Shown piece after piece: positions 39,749 to 47,633 of a stretch of DNA of 64,000 bases. The translations under genes and the position numbers were made by a program. The stretch is from Nitrospira sp. (GTDB lineage: Bacteria; Nitrospirota; Nitrospiria; Nitrospirales; Nitrospiraceae), in the NCBI GenBank assembly GCA_029194675.1, contig JARFXP010000001.1, positions 372,001 through 436,000 on the forward strand, given 5' to 3'. The notes beneath the pieces are model-generated. The model searched no databases and was not told the DNA's origin. It saw nothing but the letters and a program-made list of their open reading frames with translations. How positions within the stretch are numbered: the first letter of the stretch is position 1; every line of letters begins with the position of its first letter.

Positions 39749-41179
39749 CTACCGTTGCGTACCGCCGACCGTAATTTCGTCGATCTTGATTGTCGGCAAG
39801 CCCACGCCGACCGGCACAGATTGGCCGTCCTTGCCACAAGTGCCGATGCCATTGTCGAGCTTCAGATCGTGTCCGACCATGGACACCTTGGTGAGGATCT
39901 CCGGTCCATTCCCGATCAACGTGGCTCCCTTCACTGGTGTCGTGATCCGTCCGTCCTCGATGAGGTAGGCCTCGCTGGCGGAGAACACGAACTTCCCATT
40001 GGTGATATCAACCTGCCCGCCACCGAACGAGATGGCGTACAGCCCCTTTTTCACCGATCGGATAATGTCCTGAGGATCCGACTCCCCGGCTAACATGAAG
40101 GTATTCGTCATTCGAGGAAGCACCACGCTTTGATAATTCTCACGCCGACCGTTGCCGGTGAGAGGAATCCCCATGAGGCGTGCGTTGAGCTTATCGGTGA
40201 TATAGCGGCGGAGGATGCCCTTCTCGATCAGTGCGGTGCAGCTGGTCGGCGTTCCCTCATCATCCATATTCAACGAGCCTCGGCGAAAGGGAAGGGTTCC
40301 ATCATCGACGATCGTACAGACGTCCGATGCCACGCGTTTTCCAACCAAATTTGAGAAAGCCGATGTTTTTTTCCGGTTGAAATCGGCTTCCAATCCATGT
40401 CCGATCGCTTCATGCAACAGAATACCAGGCCATCCGCCGGCCAACACAACGGGCATCACCCCGGCCGGAGCATCCACTGCGGACAAATTAAGGATCGCCT
40501 CTCTCGCGGCTTCTCGCGCATAGCTCAAGTGTCGATTGTCCTCACGGTAGTACTCGAACCCAACCCGGCCTCCTCCACCGAAGCTCCCGACCTGTCGATT
40601 GTCACGATCCTCGGCAATACAGGTGATTTGCAGACGGGACAACGGTTGAATGTCGCCGACCAGCGCCCCATCAGAAGTCGCAACAGCCACCACCTTGTAT
40701 TCAGTGTTGAAAGAAGCCATCACGTTCTTAATGCGGGGATCGTACCGCCTGGCTTCGGCATCGATTTCATTCAATAACGTCACACGATCGGCCGTCGCCA
40801 CCTCGGCCTTCGCCCGTTCAATCGGATACAGGTCTCTGGTTGGTCGACGCTGGGTAGGCACCGGAACGGGTGAATCTCCCCTGGGGGAATTGGCGATGTA
40901 GCGTGCCGTATCGGCCGCAATCTCCAGATCCTTCTTCGTGAGTTCGTCCGAGTATGCAAACCCTGTTTTTTCGCCGGCGGTCGCGCGGACCCCGACCCCT
41001 TGAGACACGCTCTTCGCAGCGCGTTTGACGATACCTTCCTCCATCGAAACCGACTCCGACGTGCGGGATTCGAAATAGAGATCCGCGTAATCAACGTCCC
41101 TCACGTTCAGCCGATCGAGCGCATGCTGGGCTTCGAGTTCGGTGACACCGAATTTGGCTAGCTGAACCGGCTCAAGCAT
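39749..41179 (-). CDS. tldD: TldD metalloprotease subunit
   Basis: A 476-residue protein; GAGGAGGAAA precedes ATG 41179. It contains HEAIGH, the HExxH zinc site, in WPGILLHEAIGHGLEADF, plus the family end FVFSASEAYLIEDGRITTPVKGATLIGNG. TldD is the active subunit of the TldD/PmbA protease. The pair is upstream of nothing that resembles a peptide-precursor gene in this window, so a housekeeping role is likely. Confidence 0.93.
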   Translation of the reverse strand: MLEPVQLAKFGVTELEAQHALDRLNVRDVDYADLYFESRTSESVSMEEGIVKRAAKSVSQGVGVRATAGEKTGFAYSDELTKKDLEIAADTARYIANSPRGDSPVPVPTQRRPTRDLYPIERAKAEVATADRVTLLNEIDAEARRYDPRIKNVMASFNTEYKVVAVATSDGALVGDIQPLSRLQITCIAEDRDNRQVGSFGGGGRVGFEYYREDNRHLSYAREAAREAILNLSAVDAPAGVMPVVLAGGWPGILLHEAIGHGLEADFNRKKTSAFSNLVGKRVASDVCTIVDDGTLPFRRGSLNMDDEGTPTSCTALIEKGILRRYITDKLNARLMGIPLTGNGRRENYQSVVLPRMTNTFMLAGESDPQDIIRSVKKGLYAISFGGGQVDITNGKFVFSASEAYLIEDGRITTPVKGATLIGNGPEILTKVSMVGHDLKLDNGIGTCGKDGQSVPVGVGLPTIKIDEITVGGTQR

Positions 41180-41295
41180 ACTATGGTTTCCTCCTCGTCC
41201 CTGTCGGCTGATGGGCGAGTATAGCCCATTCATTTCCGCCGTCGCAATGCGACTCGTCACAGAGCGGGTTGTTGAGGCCGTTTCCGAGTTATCGT

Positions 41296-41324
41296 TTGAC
41301 ATTCCTTACCCCCGACAGTAGACT
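41296..41324 (+). promoter_or_regulatory. Sigma-70-type promoter for uppS-cdsA-dxr
   Basis: Perfect TTGACA (41296-41301), 17 bases, then TAGACT (41319-41324); the uppS ATG is at 41385. The -10 is the same as at 2989 and 47526. Confidence 0.65.
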
Positions 41325-41384
41325 TTCCCCACTTCTCTCCCTTAATAACTAACGCTGGACATGAGGAGAGCGCTCTAGGCTCGT

Positions 41385-42170
41385 ATGGCACACCACCCGA
41401 CTTCAAGTTTCGACCATCTGTCAGAGAGCGAATTGACCGCCAAGTTGGAGCCGGAATTGCTTCCGAAACATGTCGCGGTCATCATGGACGGCAACGGTCG
41501 GTGGGCGGAACTCCGTGGTCTCCCTCGCATCGCAGGCCATCGCGAAGGCATCAATTCCGTCAGAGAGATGATCACCCTCTGCCTGGAACTCGGCATCCAT
41601 GCTCTGACCATCTACGCGTTTTCGCAAGAAAATTGGAACCGCCCGACACAAGAAATCAGCGCGCTCATGGGGCTCTTAGAGCATTACCTTTCTACGGAAC
41701 GGGCCAGCTTGATTGAGCAAGGTGTTTGCTTCCGTGCCATCGGCCGCCACGAACTGCTCCCCCCATCGGCCCAACACTGGGTTCGCATGACCGAGAAAGA
41801 AACGGGTCACCTCGATAAGCTGATCCTGACGGTCGCCCTCAGCTACGGAGGACGAGCAGAAATCGTCGACGCAGTGAAAACGCTGCTGGAGGACGTCCAG
41901 ACGGGAACTGTGCAACCGGGCCTTATCGATGAAACCACGATCCAGCAGTACCTTTACACACACTCGCTCCAGGACCCGGATTTACTGATTCGGACGAGCG
42001 GAGAAACCAGAATCAGCAACTTTCTCCTGTGGCAGCTGGCCTACACAGAGTTGTGCTTCACGCCGACCTTGTGGCCGGATTTTCGGCGTCGAGAGTTCCT
42101 GCTCGCGCTGATCGAGTATCAACGACGGGAGCGCCGCTTTGGCCGAGTGCTGAGCACCGTCTCTTCGTAA
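41385..42170 (+). CDS. uppS: Isoprenyl transferase (undecaprenyl diphosphate synthase)
   Basis: A 261-residue cis-prenyltransferase. HVAVIMDGNGRWA (catalytic Asp at about residue 34), FSQENWNRP, and the C-terminal DLLIRTSGETRISNFLLWQLAYTELCF are all intact. The enzyme makes the C55 lipid carrier for peptidoglycan. It begins the order uppS-cdsA-dxr-rseP-proS that is kept in many bacteria. The cdsA start follows within 60 bases. Confidence 0.95.
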   Translation: MAHHPTSSFDHLSESELTAKLEPELLPKHVAVIMDGNGRWAELRGLPRIAGHREGINSVREMITLCLELGIHALTIYAFSQENWNRPTQEISALMGLLEHYLSTERASLIEQGVCFRAIGRHELLPPSAQHWVRMTEKETGHLDKLILTVALSYGGRAEIVDAVKTLLEDVQTGTVQPGLIDETTIQQYLYTHSLQDPDLLIRTSGETRISNFLLWQLAYTELCFTPTLWPDFRRREFLLALIEYQRRERRFGRVLSTVSS

Positions 42171-42223
42171 CCCTTGTGGGACATCCACCCACTACCGAAG
42201 GCCCCCCTCGCAGCTCGATATCC

Positions 42224-43066
42224 GTGACCACCCCACCAGCACGCACCCAAGGGTTCGATCTCCGGCGTCTCTATACGGCAGCCGCGCTTATTCCGACGGT
42301 CTATATCATCATCGTGCACCTCGCTCCATGGGCCTTGACACTGTTGTTGATCGCCGTAGGGTCCATTGCGTTAGTAGAGTTCTATCAAATCTGTTTTCAA
42401 CCTCGTGTCAACCGCCTCGCGGTCGGAGTCGGACTTGCAGCATTTGTCCTGGTCGTAGCGCGCGATCACTTGTCTCTCGCTTTGACCCCTCTTCTGGCTG
42501 CCTCGGTCCTCGCTGTGTCGATCGCTGTTTCCATTTCATCCGATCACACTGATCACAGGTGGAAAGGTACCCTGATTACCCTCTCCGGTATGCTGTATCT
42601 CGGCTTTCCCCTCAGCACAGTGGTATCGACCCGTTCCTTGCCGACCGGCGAATTCCTGGTCCTGTTTCTGGCGGTAGTCACATGGGCTTCTGACACCGGC
42701 GCCTACTACGCTGGAACCCTGTGGGGTAAACACCCCCTCTTGCCGTCAGTCAGTCCCAAGAAGACTTTCGAAGGAGTCCTCGGAGGGCTCGCACTAGCCG
42801 TTGGTACCGCATTATTGGCTCAGGGGTGGTTTGCCTCACAACTCTCACCGTCAGATGCGTTGATCCTTGGCGTGCTTTTGACAGGAACGGGCCTTCTCGG
42901 CGACCTGTTCGAATCGATGATCAAACGTCGGACGGGCGTCAAAGATTCCGGTGGAATCCTGCCCGGCCATGGCGGTATGTTGGATCGACTCGATAGTCTC
43001 TTGTTCACCGCCCCCACCTTCTACTACTATGTCGCCTACGTACGCGGCCTGTCGCCGCCTCTATAA
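42224..43066 (+). CDS. cdsA: Phosphatidate cytidylyltransferase
   Basis: A 280-residue integral membrane protein with about eight hydrophobic segments and the CdsA end signature SMIKRRTGVKDSGGILPGHG with GMLDRLDSLL. It makes CDP-diacylglycerol for phospholipid synthesis. The start is probably GTG 42224; GTG 42176, just after the uppS stop, would add 16 residues. The metal-binding D and PGHGG residues are intact. Confidence 0.92.
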   Translation: MTTPPARTQGFDLRRLYTAAALIPTVYIIIVHLAPWALTLLLIAVGSIALVEFYQICFQPRVNRLAVGVGLAAFVLVVARDHLSLALTPLLAASVLAVSIAVSISSDHTDHRWKGTLITLSGMLYLGFPLSTVVSTRSLPTGEFLVLFLAVVTWASDTGAYYAGTLWGKHPLLPSVSPKKTFEGVLGGLALAVGTALLAQGWFASQLSPSDALILGVLLTGTGLLGDLFESMIKRRTGVKDSGGILPGHGGMLDRLDSLLFTAPTFYYYVAYVRGLSPPL

Positions 43067-43086
43067 GAGAACTGAGAGGAGAGGAT

Positions 43087-44247
43087 ATGAAGTCGATTAT
43101 CATCCTGGGATCGACCGGATCGATCGGAACCAACACGCTCGATATCGTCCGACGGTTTCCTGAGGAATTTCGGGTCGTCGGACTGACGGCCGCCAATAAT
43201 ATTGACAAGCTTGAAGCGCAGATCCGCCAATTCAAACCCAAAGCCGTGGCGCTCTCCACTGAGTCCTCTGCCGCTTTGCTCCGAAACCGCTGTGCCGATC
43301 TCCCGGTGGAGGTCATGGCAGGAGAAGATGGCATCACACAGGTGGCATCGGTGCTGGAAGCCGAATTGGTGATTTCCGCCATCGTGGGAGCGGCTGGACT
43401 CGTTCCGACCTTGTCGGCCATCCGGAGCGGAAAACACATTGCCCTGGCCAATAAGGAGCCGATGGTGATGGCCGGTAAACTGATGCAGGATGAGGCCCGA
43501 AAACATGGTGTCAGGATTTTCCCGGTGGACAGCGAACACAGTGCCATCTTTCAATCGTTGGAAGGGCATCGGATTGAAGATGTCCGGCGATTGATTCTCA
43601 CAGCATCCGGCGGAGCGCTCTGGACACTGACCCCGGAGCAGCTCCTGAATGTGACACCGGAACGAGCCCTGCAGCATCCCAACTGGAAGATGGGATCCAA
43701 AATCACCATCGACTCGGCCACGTTGATGAATAAAGGATTGGAAGTTGTGGAAGCCCGCTGGCTTTTTAATATTCCCGAGTCCAACATCGACGTGTTGGTA
43801 CATCGAGAAAGCATCATCCACTCTCTGGTAGAATACAAGGATCGCTCCATGATCGCCCAACTGGGACTTCCAGATATGCGAACCCCTATCTCCTACGCGA
43901 TGCGCCATCCCGCGAGAATGGCCCTTGACCTCCCTTCACTGGATTTGACGGAGATCGGGCAATTGACCTTTTGCAAACCCGACCATGATCGCTTTCCTTG
44001 CCTCAATCTCGGGTACGAGTCGCTTCGAATCGGCGGCACTCTGCCAGCCGCAATGAATGCCGCGAACGAAATCGCCGTCGACGCGTTCCTCAACCATGGC
44101 CTTCGCTTCAGTGAAATCCCTCAGGTCATTCGCAGTACGATGGAAGCTCATGCCCAGCAGGAGATTACCTGCCTTGATGATGCACTGGAGGCTGATCGAT
44201 GGGCTCGAGAAAAGGCCGGATCGCTGGTGCATGCGTTCGCTCGCTGA
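43087..44247 (+). CDS. dxr: 1-deoxy-D-xylulose 5-phosphate reductoisomerase
   Basis: A 386-residue protein; GAGAGGAGAGG lies just before ATG 43087. NADPH site ILGSTGSIGTNTLDIV, ALANKEPMVMAG and the metal/substrate site PVDSEHSAIFQ, then ASGGALW and MGSKITIDSATLMNKGLE are as in DXR. It catalyses the second step of the MEP isoprenoid pathway, supplying UppS and the hopanoid enzymes HpnD/HpnE. Confidence 0.96.
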   Translation: MKSIIILGSTGSIGTNTLDIVRRFPEEFRVVGLTAANNIDKLEAQIRQFKPKAVALSTESSAALLRNRCADLPVEVMAGEDGITQVASVLEAELVISAIVGAAGLVPTLSAIRSGKHIALANKEPMVMAGKLMQDEARKHGVRIFPVDSEHSAIFQSLEGHRIEDVRRLILTASGGALWTLTPEQLLNVTPERALQHPNWKMGSKITIDSATLMNKGLEVVEARWLFNIPESNIDVLVHRESIIHSLVEYKDRSMIAQLGLPDMRTPISYAMRHPARMALDLPSLDLTEIGQLTFCKPDHDRFPCLNLGYESLRIGGTLPAAMNAANEIAVDAFLNHGLRFSEIPQVIRSTMEAHAQQEITCLDDALEADRWAREKAGSLVHAFAR

Positions 44248-44254
44248 CGATCGT

Positions 44255-44282
44255 TTGCATTTCACGCCGCGAATGTTAGAGT
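44255..44282 (+). promoter_or_regulatory. Possible promoter for rseP-proS
   Basis: TTGCAT (44255-44260), 16 bases, TAGAGT (44277-44282), 31 bases before ATG 44314. Confidence 0.4.
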
Positions 44283-44313
44283 AGAAGAACACAACCATGA
44301 CACGGAGCTCCTG

Positions 44314-45705
44314 ATGACGTCCGTACTTGCCTGGTCCCCTGATACATTGTGGCTGCTCCTCCAGAAAGCCTGGTGGTTCCTTGTGGTGCTTGGCGTGCTG
44401 GTCGCCTTCCATGAGCTCGGTCATTTTCTCGCCGCTCGGTGGGTCGGAGTGAAAGTTCTCAAGTTTTCCATCGGTTTCGGTCCGAAGATATTCGGCCGCC
44501 AGGTCGGCGAAACCGAGTATCTCGTCTCTGCTGTACCACTCGGCGGGTATGTCAAATTGTTCGGGGAGGATGAGGCGGAGGCAACAACACCAGACGACCG
44601 CCGGCGATCGTTTTCGCACCAAGGCCTGTGGGGGAAGGTCCTTATCGTGGCGGCGGGCCCGGGGTTCAATTTTATTCTGGCCTATCTGATCTTCGCCGGT
44701 TGGTTGTCCACTGGTGCGCCGTTGTTTGTCCCGACGTTCCGCGATCTGAGCGCCGACGTCGAAGCCTTGGTTCCCGATTCTCCCGCAGCGATGGCAGGGA
44801 TGGAAGTCGGCGACCGCATCGTCAAGGTCAACGGCAAAGACATCTCGACCAAAACGGAGTTGCTCGATCTCGTCTCCAAGAGTAAGGGCCAGTCTGTCTC
44901 ACTCGAAATCCGACGAGCTGACCTGCTGAAAACACTGACCGTGACTCCTATTCCAGTTACTGGAGATGAGGCCGGTGGAGACGAACCGCTGTATACGATC
45001 GGCGTTGAGGAAACGCCTCCGCTCGTCACCTCGGTCATGCATGGATCGCCCGCCTCCCTGGCCGGATTCAAGCCAGGCGATCGAGTGGTGACGATAGAAG
45101 GCGAAGCCATCTATACGTGGGCGCAGATGACCACCCGGGTAAGGGAACACCCGCAGAAACCGCTGAAGATCGAGGTCCTCCGCGACGGAAATCGTACCGC
45201 ACTGACAGTCACGCCGACCAGCGACAAGGTGACCGTGAATGGACAGACTCTGGAAGTGGGGAAAATCGGCATCTCGGGACCTGGCCGTTCGTTGATGCAT
45301 TCCGACAACGCCGCAGAGGCTGTGTATCAAGGACTCGAGGCCACATGGGGATGGACCGAACTAACCACGATTGGCCTCTACAAAATGATCGTGGGCGATA
45401 TTTCGAGCAAGAATATCGGTGGACCGCTGACGATCGCCAATATTTCCGGTGAGGCTGCTTCCCAGGGCGCCTCCAGCGTCGTGTTCCTGATCGCAATCCT
45501 GAGCATCAACCTGGGTGTCCTCAATTTATTGCCGATCCCGATCCTCGATGGTGGCCACTTGCTCTTTTTCTTGATTGAGGGCGTTCTCCGCAAACCGCTC
45601 GGTGAACGGCAGCGAGAATTTGCCCAGCAAGTGGGATTGGTATTACTGGTCGGTGTGATGATCTTCGCCTTCTGGAACGATCTGGAACGTATCTTCTCCC
45701 GCTAA
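44314..45705 (+). CDS. rseP: RseP-type site-2 intramembrane protease
   Basis: A 463-residue membrane protease. HELGH (residues 33-37) in AFHELGHFLAARWVGVKV is the zinc site, and NLLPIPILDGGHLLFF near residue 406 carries the third ligand. Between are two PDZ domains (about 120-200 and 225-290; VEALVPDSPAAMAGMEVGD, MHGSPASLAGFKPGD). RseP cleaves anti-sigma factors and remnant signal peptides. The gene is 8 bases before proS. Confidence 0.94.
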   Translation: MTSVLAWSPDTLWLLLQKAWWFLVVLGVLVAFHELGHFLAARWVGVKVLKFSIGFGPKIFGRQVGETEYLVSAVPLGGYVKLFGEDEAEATTPDDRRRSFSHQGLWGKVLIVAAGPGFNFILAYLIFAGWLSTGAPLFVPTFRDLSADVEALVPDSPAAMAGMEVGDRIVKVNGKDISTKTELLDLVSKSKGQSVSLEIRRADLLKTLTVTPIPVTGDEAGGDEPLYTIGVEETPPLVTSVMHGSPASLAGFKPGDRVVTIEGEAIYTWAQMTTRVREHPQKPLKIEVLRDGNRTALTVTPTSDKVTVNGQTLEVGKIGISGPGRSLMHSDNAAEAVYQGLEATWGWTELTTIGLYKMIVGDISSKNIGGPLTIANISGEAASQGASSVVFLIAILSINLGVLNLLPIPILDGGHLLFFLIEGVLRKPLGERQREFAQQVGLVLLVGVMIFAFWNDLERIFSR

Positions 45706-45712
45706 ACCTTTC

Positions 45713-47431
45713 ATGAAAACCTCGCAGTTACTCATCCCTACTCTACGGGACGATCCCGGTGAAGCGGAGACCGTCAGCCATCGATTGATGCTGCGCGCCG
45801 GACTGATCCGAAAAGTGGCAGCCGGGATCTATACCTATCTTCCACTCGGTCTCCGTGTGATCCGGAAAATCGAGCAGATCATCCGCGAGGAAATGAACCG
45901 CGCCGACGCGCAGGAACTGTTGATGCCGATCGCGTCCCCTGCCGAATTATGGAAAGAAACAGCCCGCTGGGACTACTACGGAAAGGAGTTGTTGCGCTTC
46001 AAGGACCGTCATGAACGCGATTTTTGCTTGGGACCGACACATGAGGAAGTCATTACCGATCTGTTCCGGCGGGAAGTGCGTTCCTATCGCCAACTCCCGC
46101 TGAATTTCTACCAGATCCAAACCAAATTTCGAGATGAGATCCGCCCACGATTTGGTCTCATGCGAGGGCGGGAATTCATCATGAAGGATGCCTACAGTTT
46201 CGACGTCGATGAGGTGGGGGCCAAGGTCAGCTATCAGAAGATGTACGATGCCTATACCCGGATCTTCACGCGATGCGGACTCACGTTTCGGGCGGTTGAA
46301 GCCGACACGGGTCTCATCGGCGGGGACGTCTCGCATGAGTTCATGGTTCTGGCTGATACGGGCGAAGCGACGGTGGCGTACAGCGACCAGGGTTCTTACG
46401 CCGCCAATCTTGAACGGGCGGAAGTCCTTCCTGCTGTTGAAGTTGATGCAGCGTCTCTTCTGCCACTGACTCCGATCTCAACGCCCCAACGACGGACGGT
46501 TGAGGAAGTCACGGCCTGTTTGCAGATTACACCGCGACAACTGGTAAAGACCCTCTTGTACCGGTCAGGGGAGGAGACTGTCGCGATCTTGATTCGAGGA
46601 GACCACGAAGTCAACGAAGTCAAATTAGCGCGGCTGCTCAAAGTAACCGATGTTCTGCTGGCCGATCCCGAAACGGTCCAACATGTAACAGGGGCTCCTC
46701 CAGGATTTGCCGGACCAGTCGGCTTGCGGCACGTACGAATCTTGGCGGATCACGCCATTCGGGGAATGAAAAACTTCGTCATCGGTGCCAACAAACCCGA
46801 CACCCACTATCAAAACGCCAATCTCGACCGCGATTTCACGGTCGAACTATTCGCCGATCTTCGCAATGCCCAAGCCGGCGACCCTTCTCCTCGAGGACCT
46901 GGTGTACTCATGCTCGCCAAAGGGATCGAAGTCGGGCAGGTGTTCCTGCTCGGCACCAAGTACAGCGACAAAATGAACGCCACCATCCTGGACGATCAAG
47001 GCAAGGAGCGCCTCGCCATCATGGGTTGCTACGGCATCGGCGTCGGTCGGACGGCCGCTGCGGCAATCGAGCAACATCACGATGAAAAAGGGATCATCTG
47101 GCCGTTTCCCATCGCGCCATTCCATGTACATCTCCTCACAGTCAGCCAATCAGAAAAGACTATCGAGGCTGCCGCGCATCTCTATTCCGACTTGACGGCG
47201 GCGGGCCTCGAAACATTGTGGGACGACCGGGCCGATCGCGCCGGCGTCAAATTCAACGATGCCGATCTCATAGGCGCTCCCTTTCAGATCGTCGTCGGCG
47301 ACAAAGGCCTCGCAGACGGAGTCGTGGAGATCAAGATTCGACGGACAGGAAACAAGTCCCGCATCGCACCCGGCGACCTTGTCGCCCAACTCAGAACACT
47401 TTCCATCGAAGCCGATCCGTCCGTGGCTTGA
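45713..47431 (+). CDS. proS: Prolyl-tRNA synthetase (bacterial type)
   Basis: A 572-residue class II synthetase. Motif 2 is LPLNFYQIQTKFRDEIRPRFG with LMRGREFIMKDAYSF, and motif 3 is MGCYGIGVGRTAAAAIEQ. The central insertion (about 230-390) is the YbaK-like editing domain that removes mischarged Ala. A C-terminal anticodon-binding domain completes it. Length is as usual. It is the last gene of the block. Confidence 0.96.
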   Translation: MKTSQLLIPTLRDDPGEAETVSHRLMLRAGLIRKVAAGIYTYLPLGLRVIRKIEQIIREEMNRADAQELLMPIASPAELWKETARWDYYGKELLRFKDRHERDFCLGPTHEEVITDLFRREVRSYRQLPLNFYQIQTKFRDEIRPRFGLMRGREFIMKDAYSFDVDEVGAKVSYQKMYDAYTRIFTRCGLTFRAVEADTGLIGGDVSHEFMVLADTGEATVAYSDQGSYAANLERAEVLPAVEVDAASLLPLTPISTPQRRTVEEVTACLQITPRQLVKTLLYRSGEETVAILIRGDHEVNEVKLARLLKVTDVLLADPETVQHVTGAPPGFAGPVGLRHVRILADHAIRGMKNFVIGANKPDTHYQNANLDRDFTVELFADLRNAQAGDPSPRGPGVLMLAKGIEVGQVFLLGTKYSDKMNATILDDQGKERLAIMGCYGIGVGRTAAAAIEQHHDEKGIIWPFPIAPFHVHLLTVSQSEKTIEAAAHLYSDLTAAGLETLWDDRADRAGVKFNDADLIGAPFQIVVGDKGLADGVVEIKIRRTGNKSRIAPGDLVAQLRTLSIEADPSVA

Positions 47432-47503
47432 CCCACACGTCGGCTTGCGACTGAGCATCGCCTCACATTTTTCGGAAATGGCCGACATAAAAAGGCCTTT
47501 TCC

Positions 47504-47531
47504 TTGCCTTCCCAGGTCATTCCGTTAGACT
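47504..47531 (+). promoter_or_regulatory. Sigma-70-type promoter for the GAF-GspE gene
   Basis: TTGCCT (47504-47509), 16 bases, TAGACT (47526-47531); ATG 47634 is about 100 bases on. Same -10 as the kinase and uppS promoters. Confidence 0.5.
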
Positions 47532-47633
47532 GAAATTCGATTCGGAGATCGGTGACCTATACATGGCGGCGCCTGCCGATCCGGCATACAATCTGATTCA
47601 TTCACGTTTCGATCTCAGAGAAGCTACAGTCGG

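Noticed and set aside
47489-47501. AAAAGGCCTTTT palindrome after proS as a terminator
   Set aside because: Stem too short and no T run; it could be chance.
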